Positions 1 to 5,988 are shown, counted from the stretch's first letter. The stretch: 5,988 nt of DNA from Clostridia bacterium (GCA_018056585.1 JAGPFK010000106.1:1-5988), one strand, 5' to 3'. Numbers and translations: made by a program. The notes: generated by a model not told the origin, from the sequence alone.

Positions 1-370
1 GATCATGGTTGCCCATCTCTTCATCATCAGTGTGAGACAAAGTTTTAAAACGGATCAGCCTATCCTGACGATACCCATGGCTCAAAGCCTGATGGAGGCC
101 AGCCTGCGAAATAATTGGTGTATCCTAAAAGTGCCGCGATCTGTTCAATATCACCTCAAACGCAATGATATCGCTTCTCGTTCTCATCGCAAGACGAAGC
201 TGCGAAAACGGGAAGAACAACGAAATCTCAGCAGACAACAAGATTTCAATCTCTCATATGGCTATCTTTTGTGTCGTACTATCACCTAAAAAAGCATAGG
301 ATTAAGGAATTTGTTCTTGTCCAGAACGTAAAGACTGGCTGGGCAAATGCATATGGCCTTGAAGCTATTA
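1..370. other. Stretch without a convincing intact gene
   Basis: This stretch lies downstream of the MFS transporter gene, which ends at 371. The longest plus-strand open frame (5-289, 94 codons) gives a basic, low-complexity peptide that resembles no family I know; its upstream end lies outside the window, so a ribosome site cannot be judged. The minus strand carries a short AraC-like helix-turn-helix fragment near 100-155 in frames broken by stops, listed separately. I found no strong terminator hairpin with a T-run after the transporter gene. The region looks like intergenic DNA with possible gene decay. Confidence 0.5.
60..200 (-). pseudogene. Possible remnant of an AraC-family regulator (C-terminal HTH)
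   Basis: On the minus strand, the frame from 155 down to a TAG at 62-60 encodes DIEQIAALLGYTN. This closely resembles the second helix-turn-helix of AraC/XylS regulators, where the pattern is roughly (S/D)IxxIAxxxGYxN. The same frame has a TGA immediately upstream (158-156). The neighbouring minus frame just before it reads QLRLAMRTRSDIIAF. If joined by a frameshift, the LRL lies 13 residues before IEQIA, which is the usual distance between the LR(L/I)xxA helix and the IxxIA helix in this family. After GYTN the expected YFSRxFK-like helix is not kept in frame. I infer a decayed regulator gene, with low confidence: the match is short and could be chance. Confidence 0.25.
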
Positions 371-1711
371 TTATTTTTCAGATTCTTCAGGCTCTATCAT
401 GGGTGTAACATAATAAATAAAAGCACATAAGCCAAGCAATAAGAGCCCTTTAATGATGACCAGGAATTGGGAGCCATAGAAGGGTAACCCGAAAATGTAC
501 CAGGGTGCATGGGGTTCTACCAGGGACAAGAACCAGGTGCCAAACGCCGATCCGAGCAAAACGCTGATATTGGCTGAGAAGTTCCAGAAAGTAATGAATA
601 TATCTGTATTGCCTTCTGGTAAATGAATATAAAACGAATTGGCAAAAACAAGGTTCGTGCCGACGGAGTTGAATCCTTGTATGATACTGACGATCACATA
701 AATCCACTTCGTTTGACTGGTGGAAAAGGCAATGGGAAATTCCATTAAAGCCGTCACAAAGACGGTGAACAGTAAAACCTTGGACCAGGAGTAATAATTG
801 ATTGCTTTGCGCCAATAACGCAGTAGAAAGACACTGCAAATTGCATTAACGATTGATCCGATATAAATATAGGTATAGCCAACCTGGACTGTGTTTAATA
901 CATAATAAGTCCAGGTGCTCGCATTCACGTTGGCAAAACAGCTCCAGAGCATGACTATCAAAGCGGTTAAGATGAATTTGCGATGACGAAAAGGAACCCG
1001 AATCATATCAAGCACGGAAACTTTTTCGTCAAGGCCTTGATAAGGGTACTCTTTTGGAATGGCGTAAAGCAAGATACCGCTGATAATCAAAAGAGCCGCA
1101 GCAATGTAACGTGAAGTGATGATAATTTCAGCCTGCCGGGGTGATCCAGATAATTTGTCAGCAATCAAAGAAGCCGCTATTGCGACCAATGTGCCTACAA
1201 ATGCGCTAATCAAATTAGAATAGGAAAAATAGATGTTGCGATCGTCTCCTTTAGGGAGAAAATGTATATGCCAAGCAGCAGCACCGGATCCGAAAAGGGC
1301 GTTTGTAATATTTCCCAGCAGCAAAAAAACAGCGAACCAAATGGTTCGTTTTGTTGGATCTGACACGAAAAGGGGCATAATAGTTGTGGCAATCACAACC
1401 ATCCCATAATAAAAAACAGTGTTGAAAATCAGGATGGCTCTTCTTTTTTTGATTTTACTCAGGATGAGAGGTGAAAATAAACTAAAGCCCCAAGCAATAT
1501 AAGGAATGAAGGTGATGATACCAACCCGAACAATATCGATGCCGTTCAGAGTCAAAAAGCCTGTGTAAAAGACACCGGTAATAAAAACATTTGCTATGCT
1601 GGCAATGAAGGTGTTCATCAGGAGGAAACACCTTCCTTTTGCCTGTTCATCTTCAAAATTAAAGACCCGGTAAAAATCAGAATATTTAACTCTTTCTTTA
1701 ATGGAAATCAC
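371..1711 (-). CDS. MFS-type membrane transporter, 446 aa
   Basis: This is a polytopic inner-membrane protein of the major facilitator superfamily type. About 12 hydrophobic segments can be seen, at roughly residues 28-52, 60-83, 92-115, 123-143, 163-185, 200-218, 244-262, 275-297, 309-329, 334-358, 369-396 and 412-435. The basic stretch SKIKKRR (85-91) between segments 2 and 3 sits where MFS motif A normally lies, but the motif is degenerate. The long charged loop at 219-246 fits the central cytoplasmic loop between the two six-helix halves. The length is normal for the superfamily. The start is a GTG at 1711; an in-frame TAG lies only three codons upstream, so no earlier start is possible. 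The best ribosome site (GAGAG, 1727-1723) is rather far away (11 bp), so translation may be weak. The gene diverges from the sirtuin gene. The substrate cannot be read from the sequence; sugar or glycoside uptake is only a guess from the GH1 gene 3.5 kb away. Confidence 0.85.
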   Translation of the reverse strand: MISIKERVKYSDFYRVFNFEDEQAKGRCFLLMNTFIASIANVFITGVFYTGFLTLNGIDIVRVGIITFIPYIAWGFSLFSPLILSKIKKRRAILIFNTVFYYGMVVIATTIMPLFVSDPTKRTIWFAVFLLLGNITNALFGSGAAAWHIHFLPKGDDRNIYFSYSNLISAFVGTLVAIAASLIADKLSGSPRQAEIIITSRYIAAALLIISGILLYAIPKEYPYQGLDEKVSVLDMIRVPFRHRKFILTALIVMLWSCFANVNASTWTYYVLNTVQVGYTYIYIGSIVNAICSVFLLRYWRKAINYYSWSKVLLFTVFVTALMEFPIAFSTSQTKWIYVIVSIIQGFNSVGTNLVFANSFYIHLPEGNTDIFITFWNFSANISVLLGSAFGTWFLSLVEPHAPWYIFGLPFYGSQFLVIIKGLLLLGLCAFIYYVTPMIEPEESEK

Positions 1712-1746
1712 CGATTGCTACACTCTCTTTTCTAATAATCTGAATT

Positions 1747-1805
1747 GGGGCGACGAAGGGATTGATCTACAGTTTGCCATGCTGTCCCTTGTTCGTCAAT
1801 TCCCC
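1747..1805. repeat. Imperfect long inverted repeat (hairpin)
   Basis: The arms pair as GGGG (1747-1750) with CCCC (1802-1805), GACGAA (1752-1757) with TTCGTC (1792-1797), and GGGA (1758-1761) with TCCC (1785-1788). They are interrupted by an internal loop (C1751 against AATT 1798-1801) and a 3-nt bulge (1789-1791). That makes 14 base pairs, closing a loop of 23 nt. Inside the loop, CAG (1770-1772) can pair with CTG (1782-1784). No T-run follows on either strand, so it is not a standard terminator. It could be a structured leader of either divergent gene or a protein-binding site. Confidence 0.45.
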
Positions 1806-1887
1806 TGATCTTGTCCTTTCTAAAATCATGAGGATCGGAAAAATAATCAGAATTATGCTATCCTATATAGAGCACGAAAAATCGAAG

Positions 1888-1896
1888 AAGGTAAGG
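1888..1896 (+). promoter_or_regulatory. Ribosome binding site of the sirtuin gene
   Basis: The sequence AAGGTAAGG ends 5 bp before the ATG at 1902. It offers two overlapping Shine-Dalgarno cores, of which the second is better spaced. It supports this start over any internal ATG. Confidence 0.6.
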
Positions 1897-1901
1897 TATC
1901 A

Positions 1902-2657
1902 ATGATTAAACAAAAAGAAAAGCTGGAAAAGATGATCGATTCGAGTCAAAGGATTGTGTTTTTTGGAGGCGCAGGTGTTTCGACAGAAAGCGGCATACCT
2001 GATTTTCGAAGCCCTGCCGGACTCTACCAGAAAGAAAAATCATTGCAGTGGCCAGCGGAAATCATTTTATCACACGATTTTTTTCAAAGTCAACCACTTG
2101 TTTTTTACCAGTACTATCGTCAAAATATTGTGCACCCTGAAGCGAAACCCAATCCGGCACATATCCGCCTGGCAGAACTGGAAAAGGAAGGAAAGCTGAT
2201 TGCCATCATCACACAAAATATTGACGGCCTTCATCAGGCGGCAGGCAGTAAACACGTTTTAGAGCTGCATGGGTCCATTCACAGCAACACATGTCAGAAA
2301 TGCGGAAAAAAATACGGCCTGGATAAAATCCTTTCTGGTGAAGACATTCCAACTTGTCATTGCGGTGGTATAATCAAGCCGGATGTGGTGCTGTATGGAG
2401 AAGAGCTCAATCAGCAAGTCATGAATGAAGCGATTGAAGCCATTGCGCAATCGGATTTACTGATTGTTGGCGGCACATCATTAATGGTTTATCCGGCCGC
2501 AAGCTTACTCCATTATGCCGTCAGCTGCCGCATCGTGATCATCAATCAAACACCAACCCCATACGATCAGCGTGCGGATCTTGTGATTCGCGGGCCCATC
2601 GGTGAGGTGTTGGGGTTGCCTCAAATGAAGGATTTGAATGATAAAATGGAAAAATGA
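1902..2657 (+). CDS. cobB: Sir2-family NAD-dependent protein deacylase (sirtuin)
   Basis: This cytoplasmic enzyme removes acyl groups from protein lysines using NAD, releasing nicotinamide and O-acyl-ADP-ribose. Bacterial relatives control acetyl-CoA synthetase and other metabolic enzymes. The whole catalytic core is visible in 251 residues: the NAD-binding loop GAGVSTESGIPDFRS (23-37), TQNIDGLH (104-111), the catalytic histidine in ELHGS (H123), a zinc module with C131-x-x-C134 and C152-x-C154, KPDVVLYGE (159-167), and GTSL (191-194). The second zinc pair is C-x-C rather than C-x-x-C, a variant I believe is common in Bacillota sirtuins. The loop has Thr28 where E. coli CobB-type desuccinylases have Ala, and there is no Tyr-x-x-Arg pair (residues 69-72 read YQYY). 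I therefore infer a deacetylase of the class U type rather than a class III desuccinylase. The family call is firm; target proteins are unknown. Confidence 0.95.
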   Translation: MIKQKEKLEKMIDSSQRIVFFGGAGVSTESGIPDFRSPAGLYQKEKSLQWPAEIILSHDFFQSQPLVFYQYYRQNIVHPEAKPNPAHIRLAELEKEGKLIAIITQNIDGLHQAAGSKHVLELHGSIHSNTCQKCGKKYGLDKILSGEDIPTCHCGGIIKPDVVLYGEELNQQVMNEAIEAIAQSDLLIVGGTSLMVYPAASLLHYAVSCRIVIINQTPTPYDQRADLVIRGPIGEVLGLPQMKDLNDKMEK

Positions 2658-2670
2658 AGATAAAATCCTG

Positions 2671-2699
2671 TTGCATCCTGATATAAAAAAAGATAGTAT
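2671..2699 (+). promoter_or_regulatory. Possible promoter of the CofE-like gene
   Basis: TTGCAT (2671-2676) and TAGTAT (2694-2699) are separated by exactly 17 bp and lie about 60 bp before the ATG at 2761. Each matches the sigma-A consensus only in part (3/6 and 4/6). The gap between the two genes is AT-rich and has no visible terminator, so read-through from the sirtuin gene is equally possible. Confidence 0.35.
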
Positions 2700-2747
2700 A
2701 GACAAATGTAATGGCTGACAGATTTTCAGCACCAATAAATATGGGAT

Positions 2748-2754
2748 GGGGAGG
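2748..2754 (+). promoter_or_regulatory. Ribosome binding site that fixes the CofE-like start
   Basis: GGGGAGG is a strong Shine-Dalgarno sequence 6 bp before the ATG at 2761. An in-frame ATG at 2746 directly abuts this motif (the ATG's last base is the motif's first) and cannot use it; a further ATG at 2767 is 12 bp away. The start at 2761 is therefore preferred. Confidence 0.75.
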
Positions 2755-2760
2755 CTATCT

Positions 2761-3954
2761 ATGACAATGGCCAGATATATTGGCACGGCTGCATATGGAA
2801 TACGGGCACCGATTATTCGGGAGGGTGACGATCTTGCTTCGATTGTTGTTTCTTCGTTGCTTGAGGCATCAAGTCATAATGCCTTCCAGATCAAAGATCG
2901 TGATGTGATTGGTGTCACCGAGTCGCTTTTAGCTCGTGCGCAAGGCAATTATGTAAACACTCAAGACATCACGGCCGATGTGATGCGTAAAATTCCAGAC
3001 GATTTTGTTGTCTTATTTCCCATTTTGAGTCGGAATCGCTTCGCTCTGATTCTCAGGGGACTGGCTCAAAGCAAAAGAAAAATGACTGTCATGTTGAGCT
3101 ATCCACACGATGAAGTCGGGAATCCACTGATGGATCCCGACCAGCTGGACGAATCTGGCATCAACCCTCATACCGATATCCTGACAGAAGATCAGTATCG
3201 CCGCCTGTTCGGTTATGAATTCAAGCACCCTTTTACCGGGCTGGATTATGTGGCTCTGTATAAAAGCCTGGCGGTCAATGATAACATCGAAATTGTTCTG
3301 GCCAATGATTATAAAGCCGCGCTTCAATTTTCACCTCATATCCTGGTGGCAGATATTCATGATCGGAGCCGGCTGAAACGGAAATTATGGCAAGCGGGCG
3401 CGCAAACAGTCATTGGTCTGGATGATCTTTTGACCGAACCGGTCAATGGCAGTGGCTACAACCCTGAATATGGCCTGCTTGGCTCCAATCAGGCAGGCGA
3501 TGATCGGCTCAAACTTTTTCCCCGTGATTGCGCCCAATTTGTGACCTGTGTTCAACAGCTGGTCAAAGATAGAACCGGGAAGCATTTGGAAGTCATGATA
3601 TATGGGGATGGCGCGTTCAAAGACCCACGGGGCCGGATCTGGGAACTGGCTGATCCGGTTGTGTCACCTGGCTATACAGATGGCCTGAAAGGCCTCCCTA
3701 ATGAAATAAAACTGAAATATGTTGTGGATAACGAGTTGGCCGGACTCGATCGTTTCAGTGCCGCAGAAAGCCTCAAAAACAAGATACGCACAAAAGCATC
3801 AAAGTCAGTCGAAACATCGGAATTTCTTGGCACAACTCCCAGACAAATCACGGACTTGTTGGGCTCTTTATGCGACCTCATCAGCGGCAGTGGAGACAAG
3901 GGAACGCCCATTGTTCTGATCCAGGGTTATTTTGATAATTACGCGTCGGATTAA
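2761..3954 (+). CDS. CofE-like (F420-0:L-glutamate ligase family) protein, 397 aa
   Basis: It belongs to the family of coenzyme F420-0:gamma-glutamyl ligases, which use GTP to add glutamate to a lactyl-phosphate-linked cofactor. The N-terminal part carries the family pattern: IRAPIIREGDDL (14-25), then KDRDVIGVTESLLARAQGN (45-63), matching the typical GDVxVxxxKxxSxAEG block. A later conserved-looking block reads YGDGAFKDPRGRIWELADP (281-299), followed by SPGYTDG (302-308); the C-terminus has GTPIVLIQGYFDNY (381-394). At 397 residues it is much longer than archaeal CofE (about 250), with extra sequence in the middle (about 105-270) and at the end. No other F420 gene is in the window. I recognise this long form from Bacillota genomes, usually annotated by homology only. 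The real acceptor is unknown; glutamylation of another cofactor or molecule is inference. The reading frame ends 8 bp from the convergent URO-D-family gene. Confidence 0.8.
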   Translation: MTMARYIGTAAYGIRAPIIREGDDLASIVVSSLLEASSHNAFQIKDRDVIGVTESLLARAQGNYVNTQDITADVMRKIPDDFVVLFPILSRNRFALILRGLAQSKRKMTVMLSYPHDEVGNPLMDPDQLDESGINPHTDILTEDQYRRLFGYEFKHPFTGLDYVALYKSLAVNDNIEIVLANDYKAALQFSPHILVADIHDRSRLKRKLWQAGAQTVIGLDDLLTEPVNGSGYNPEYGLLGSNQAGDDRLKLFPRDCAQFVTCVQQLVKDRTGKHLEVMIYGDGAFKDPRGRIWELADPVVSPGYTDGLKGLPNEIKLKYVVDNELAGLDRFSAAESLKNKIRTKASKSVETSEFLGTTPRQITDLLGSLCDLISGSGDKGTPIVLIQGYFDNYASD

Positions 3955-3962
3955 AAGCCAGT

Positions 3963-5021
3963 TTATCGCCTGCATAGCGATTCATACGCTTCCTGATAAT
4001 AAAGGGCATTTTCCACGGGCGTGTTCGGCGGGATGTGATTCCCGACAGCTAAAAAATAACCTGGACAGAGCCGCCCTGTCTCCAAACAGCGGGCAACTTC
4101 GGCATAAATGGCGTCCCGGTCACCGTTCAGGAGAATACGTGTGTCGGCATTTCCAATCAGAACATGTGTCTGACCATACTTTTTAGCCAGTAAAGCCAGA
4201 TCGGTCACCGGCTCCAGCACAAAACCGTGAAACCCGCAATCAACGAGGTCATCGATGAATTCTGTGTAGTTTCCATCTGACGTGAAAAGGACTTTTTTGC
4301 CGCTGTTCAGAAGAGGCTGCATGTATTTTTTATAATTTGGAAATACGTACCGTCGATACCACTCCGGGTGAATAAAGGCACCACTGGTCCACACGATATC
4401 ATCATGGACCATCACAACAGGAGCCTCACACAAAGCCAGTGCATCAAAATATTGCTGCATCCAGCCGGCGTAACGATTAGCAACGGCGCCAAAAGCACTG
4501 CCGTCTATTCCGGCTGCCAGCAGAAGTGTTTCCCACCCCAAAATATCGATTAAGCCGGATAGGCATGTGATGTAAATGCCAGTCATGTTGACGGCGTCTG
4601 AAAAGAACGCGCAGTTTTCACGATAATGATCATTGAATCGAGAAATCAATTCTTTCTGATCTTTCGGCCCGTAAAGGGCCCATGGATCGAAAGAAAAGAC
4701 GTCATGGGGATCTTCGTACAGCTTGTCTGTCCGATTGTCATAATCAACGCCATCGGCTGCATAAACCGCATGCCCCATGTGCGAGCATCGATCACCAAAT
4801 TCCCCACGGCCGATCAACGTGCTCCAACATAAATCAAATGACCAGGCCTTCATGAAGGCGGCCTGAGCTTTTTTCTTCACCTCTTCCGGGCTTTTTTGTG
4901 TAACCTTCAGGCCTGTGACCGCGAAAATGAGATCAAAGTGATCCAAAACAGAGTACTCCGTCCGTGGAATACGGGCAGGCCTCTCTAGACGAATAGCAGC
5001 CATTCCATCTTCATACGACAT
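3963..5021 (-). CDS. Uroporphyrinogen decarboxylase (URO-D)-family protein, 352 aa
   Basis: This soluble TIM-barrel-type protein is related to HemE and to corrinoid methyltransferases of the MtaA/CmuA group. Supporting motifs are VVMVHDDIVWTSG (202-214), HPEWYRRYVFPNYKKYMQPL (218-237), the barrel strand KKVLFTSDGN (242-251), VLEPVTDL (268-275) and the C-terminal GNHIPPNTPVENA (327-339), which aligns with the usual GCxIPPxTPxEN block. It is not true HemE, since the N-terminal arginine-rich PVWxMRQAGR motif is missing. Where MtaA-type enzymes have the zinc ligands H-x-C-G, this protein has TSDG (247-250), and the later cysteine site reads G-N-H. The chemistry is therefore unclear; I consider a methyltransferase-like or decarboxylase-like role unproven. 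The start is supported by AAGGAGG 5 bp upstream. It diverges from the GH1 gene, which hints at shared regulation. Confidence 0.85.
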   Translation of the reverse strand: MSYEDGMAAIRLERPARIPRTEYSVLDHFDLIFAVTGLKVTQKSPEEVKKKAQAAFMKAWSFDLCWSTLIGRGEFGDRCSHMGHAVYAADGVDYDNRTDKLYEDPHDVFSFDPWALYGPKDQKELISRFNDHYRENCAFFSDAVNMTGIYITCLSGLIDILGWETLLLAAGIDGSAFGAVANRYAGWMQQYFDALALCEAPVVMVHDDIVWTSGAFIHPEWYRRYVFPNYKKYMQPLLNSGKKVLFTSDGNYTEFIDDLVDCGFHGFVLEPVTDLALLAKKYGQTHVLIGNADTRILLNGDRDAIYAEVARCLETGRLCPGYFLAVGNHIPPNTPVENALYYQEAYESLCRR

Positions 5022-5026
5022 AAAAA

Positions 5027-5033
5027 CCTCCTT
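5027..5033 (-). promoter_or_regulatory. Ribosome binding site of the URO-D-family gene
   Basis: Read on the minus strand, AAGGAGG lies 5 bp before the ATG at 5021. It is a near-perfect Shine-Dalgarno sequence, which predicts efficient translation and fixes the start. Confidence 0.8.
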
Positions 5034-5253
5034 CGATTTTTCATTGGTGATCGGTCGTCAAAAAAATGATCAGCTTCTGTTTAGAATGATATCAGCAATA
5101 CCGGATCTGTGCCATGGATCATTCGATAAGAAAAATGAAGATTACCGTGAAAAAAACAAAAGAAGAGTCCATTTGGAAGAATAATCTGATATAATGAAAT
5201 TTATAATCTGGTGAAAAACCGCCATCTGATGAGATTATTGCTGTGAGGTTTTG
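5034..5253. promoter_or_regulatory. Divergent regulatory spacer between URO-D-family and GH1 genes
   Basis: The spacer is AT-rich and holds the GH1 promoter described separately. For the minus-strand gene I found no convincing -35/-10 pair. The word ATAATCTG occurs twice as a direct repeat (5181-5188 and 5203-5210), 22 bp apart, overlapping the GH1 promoter. I did not find a catabolite-repression (cre) site. A minus-strand open frame at 5119-5574 runs across this region and into the GH1 gene and is a shadow of it. Confidence 0.4.
5187..5195 (+). promoter_or_regulatory. Extended -10 promoter of the GH1 gene
   Basis: TGATATAAT is an exact match to the extended -10 consensus TGnTATAAT of sigma-70/sigma-A promoters. 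No good -35 is present at the normal distance (GTCCAT at 5167-5172), which is typical for extended -10 promoters. Transcription would start near 5202, giving a leader of about 50 nt. A second TATAAT at 5202-5207 lies just downstream without the TG extension. Confidence 0.6.
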
Positions 5254-5988
5254 ATGACCAGTTTTCAATTCAAAGACGATTTTATGCTGGGCGTTGCCAG
5301 TGCAGCAACGCAAATTGAAGGTGGAGAGAGAAATCACAGTTGGTTTGATTGGGCATGCCAGGGGAAAATTAAAGACGGGACCAGCCCCTTGAGAGCGACG
5401 GATCATATCAACCGCTGGCCTGAAGATTTTATGCTGATGCAACAGATGGGCATTCAGACCTACCGGTTTGGTGTGGAATGGAGCCGTATTGAACCCGAAT
5501 GCGGCCGTTTCGATGAAAAAGCCCTGCAATTGTATCGAGCGATGCTGCTTCGGCTGCATGAGCTCAACATTCACCCGCTTTTAACCCTTCATCATTTTAC
5601 CAATCCGCTCTGGTTTGAAAAAATGGGTGCTTTTGAACATCCGGACAGCCTCTCGATTTACCTGCGTTTCGTCGAAACCGTTATTCGTTTTCTGGGTGAT
5701 CTTGTTTCTGATTATATTACCATCAATGAGCCCAATGTTTACGCCGTTTTCGGTTATTTATACGGCCTGTGGCCTCCCGGGAAAAAGTCGTTTGGTAAAA
5801 CAGTCCGTGTGTTGTCCCGCCTCGCTGAATGCCATATTCGGGCCTACAGCCTGATTCATCAAATTCAGAGCGAGATGGGCCGATCCGGCACGCAAGTTGG
5901 ATTTGCGCACCATATGCGCGTTTTTTCGCCTTTGAATTCCCGCAATCCCTGGCATCGCTTAAACGCACACCTTCTCGAAGTTCTTTTT
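5254..5988 (+). CDS. Glycoside hydrolase family 1 (beta-glucosidase-like), 3' end outside window
   Basis: The frame runs open for 245 codons to the window edge; GH1 enzymes are usually 440-480 residues, so about half is present. These retaining enzymes cleave beta-linked glucosides, galactosides or their 6-phosphates. Visible motifs are the N-terminal signature FMLGVASAATQIEGG (10-24) with the sugar-binding glutamine Q20, YRFGVEWSRIEP (70-81), TLHHFTNPLWF (111-121) with the substrate-contacting H114, and TINEPN (156-161), whose E159 is the acid/base catalyst. The nucleophile region (TENG type) lies beyond the window. No signal peptide is seen, so the enzyme is likely cytoplasmic and would act on imported glycosides. 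The ATG at 5254 follows GAGGT (5245-5249) by about 4 bp. Whether it prefers phosphorylated substrates cannot be told, because the deciding residues are in the missing half. Confidence 0.92.
   Translation, partial: MTSFQFKDDFMLGVASAATQIEGGERNHSWFDWACQGKIKDGTSPLRATDHINRWPEDFMLMQQMGIQTYRFGVEWSRIEPECGRFDEKALQLYRAMLLRLHELNIHPLLTLHHFTNPLWFEKMGAFEHPDSLSIYLRFVETVIRFLGDLVSDYITINEPNVYAVFGYLYGLWPPGKKSFGKTVRVLSRLAECHIRAYSLIHQIQSEMGRSGTQVGFAHHMRVFSPLNSRNPWHRLNAHLLEVLF

Larger units (their letters stand above)
1712..1901. promoter_or_regulatory. Divergent regulatory spacer between transporter and sirtuin genes
   Basis: This 190-bp spacer must hold the promoters of both divergent genes. I could not find a convincing -35/-10 pair for either. 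The AT-rich stretch 1854-1869 (TATGCT, TATCCT and TATATA overlapping) is the best place for a -10 of the sirtuin gene. Just before it lies a small perfect inverted repeat, ATAAT-CAGA-ATTAT (1843-1856). The near-identical words AATAATCTGAATT (1734-1746) and AATAATCAGAATT (1842-1854) stand at each end of the spacer, 108 bp apart. A large imperfect hairpin fills 1747-1805 and is listed separately. Confidence 0.4.

Noticed and set aside
5..289. Plus-strand open frame of 94 codons
   Set aside because: The peptide is basic and unlike any family I know, no ribosome site can be seen, and the AraC-like signal is on the opposite strand.
2746..2760. Earlier in-frame ATG for the CofE-like gene
   Set aside because: It directly abuts the GGGGAGG ribosome site, which is correctly spaced for the ATG at 2761 and useless for 2746.
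1902..3954. Sirtuin plus CofE-like gene as a defence or ADP-ribosylation system
   Set aside because: The sirtuin is an ordinary-length single-domain enzyme without fused defence domains, there is no macrodomain or nuclease partner, and a 103-bp gap with a possible promoter separates the two genes.
4029..4044. Perfect hairpin CGGGA-TGTGAT-TCCCG, considered as a terminator for the CofE-like gene
   Set aside because: It is followed by A-rich rather than T-rich sequence on the plus strand, and it lies in the URO-D-family coding region, encoding the conserved GNHIP motif.
3932..4186. Plus-strand open frame of 84 codons crossing the convergent gene ends
   Set aside because: It overlaps two supported genes, lacks a ribosome site and has no recognisable motif.
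5119..5574. Minus-strand open frame of 151 codons
   Set aside because: It overlaps the well-supported GH1 coding sequence and its promoter, and shows no family motifs.

Overview
The window holds four complete protein genes and one truncated gene. Base composition is moderate. Shine-Dalgarno sites are strong and GGAGG-like, and the protein families are typical of gut or anaerobic Bacillota (Clostridia or Erysipelotrichia). This placement rests on general protein character and is weak. No rRNA, tRNA, CRISPR array, insertion sequence or phage gene is visible.

Layout. Positions 1-370 contain no convincing intact gene; the minus strand at about 60-200 carries a short AraC-type helix-turn-helix-like fragment in broken frames. 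At 371-1711 (minus) is a 12-segment MFS transporter. A 190-bp divergent spacer with a large imperfect hairpin separates it from a sirtuin (CobB/Sir2, 1902-2657, plus). About 100 bp further on is a CofE-like (F420-0:L-glutamate ligase family) protein of 397 residues (2761-3954, plus). It meets tail to tail, with only 8 bp between, a uroporphyrinogen-decarboxylase-family protein (3963-5021, minus). A 232-bp divergent spacer with an exact extended -10 promoter then leads into a family 1 glycoside hydrolase (5254 to the window edge, plus), of which about the first half is present.

How they may work together. The URO-D-family protein and the GH1 enzyme share a divergent promoter region, which suggests related regulation around glycoside use. 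The MFS transporter could supply a substrate, but nothing in the sequence fixes what it carries. The sirtuin and the CofE-like protein lie in the same direction but are separated by 103 bp with a possible promoter between them, so a shared operon is not certain. The two most open questions are the real substrate of the CofE-like ligase in an organism that may not make F420, and the reaction of the URO-D-family protein, which lacks both the heme-enzyme signature and the zinc-thiol residues of the methyltransferase branch. I see no clear evidence of a wholly new multi-gene system.
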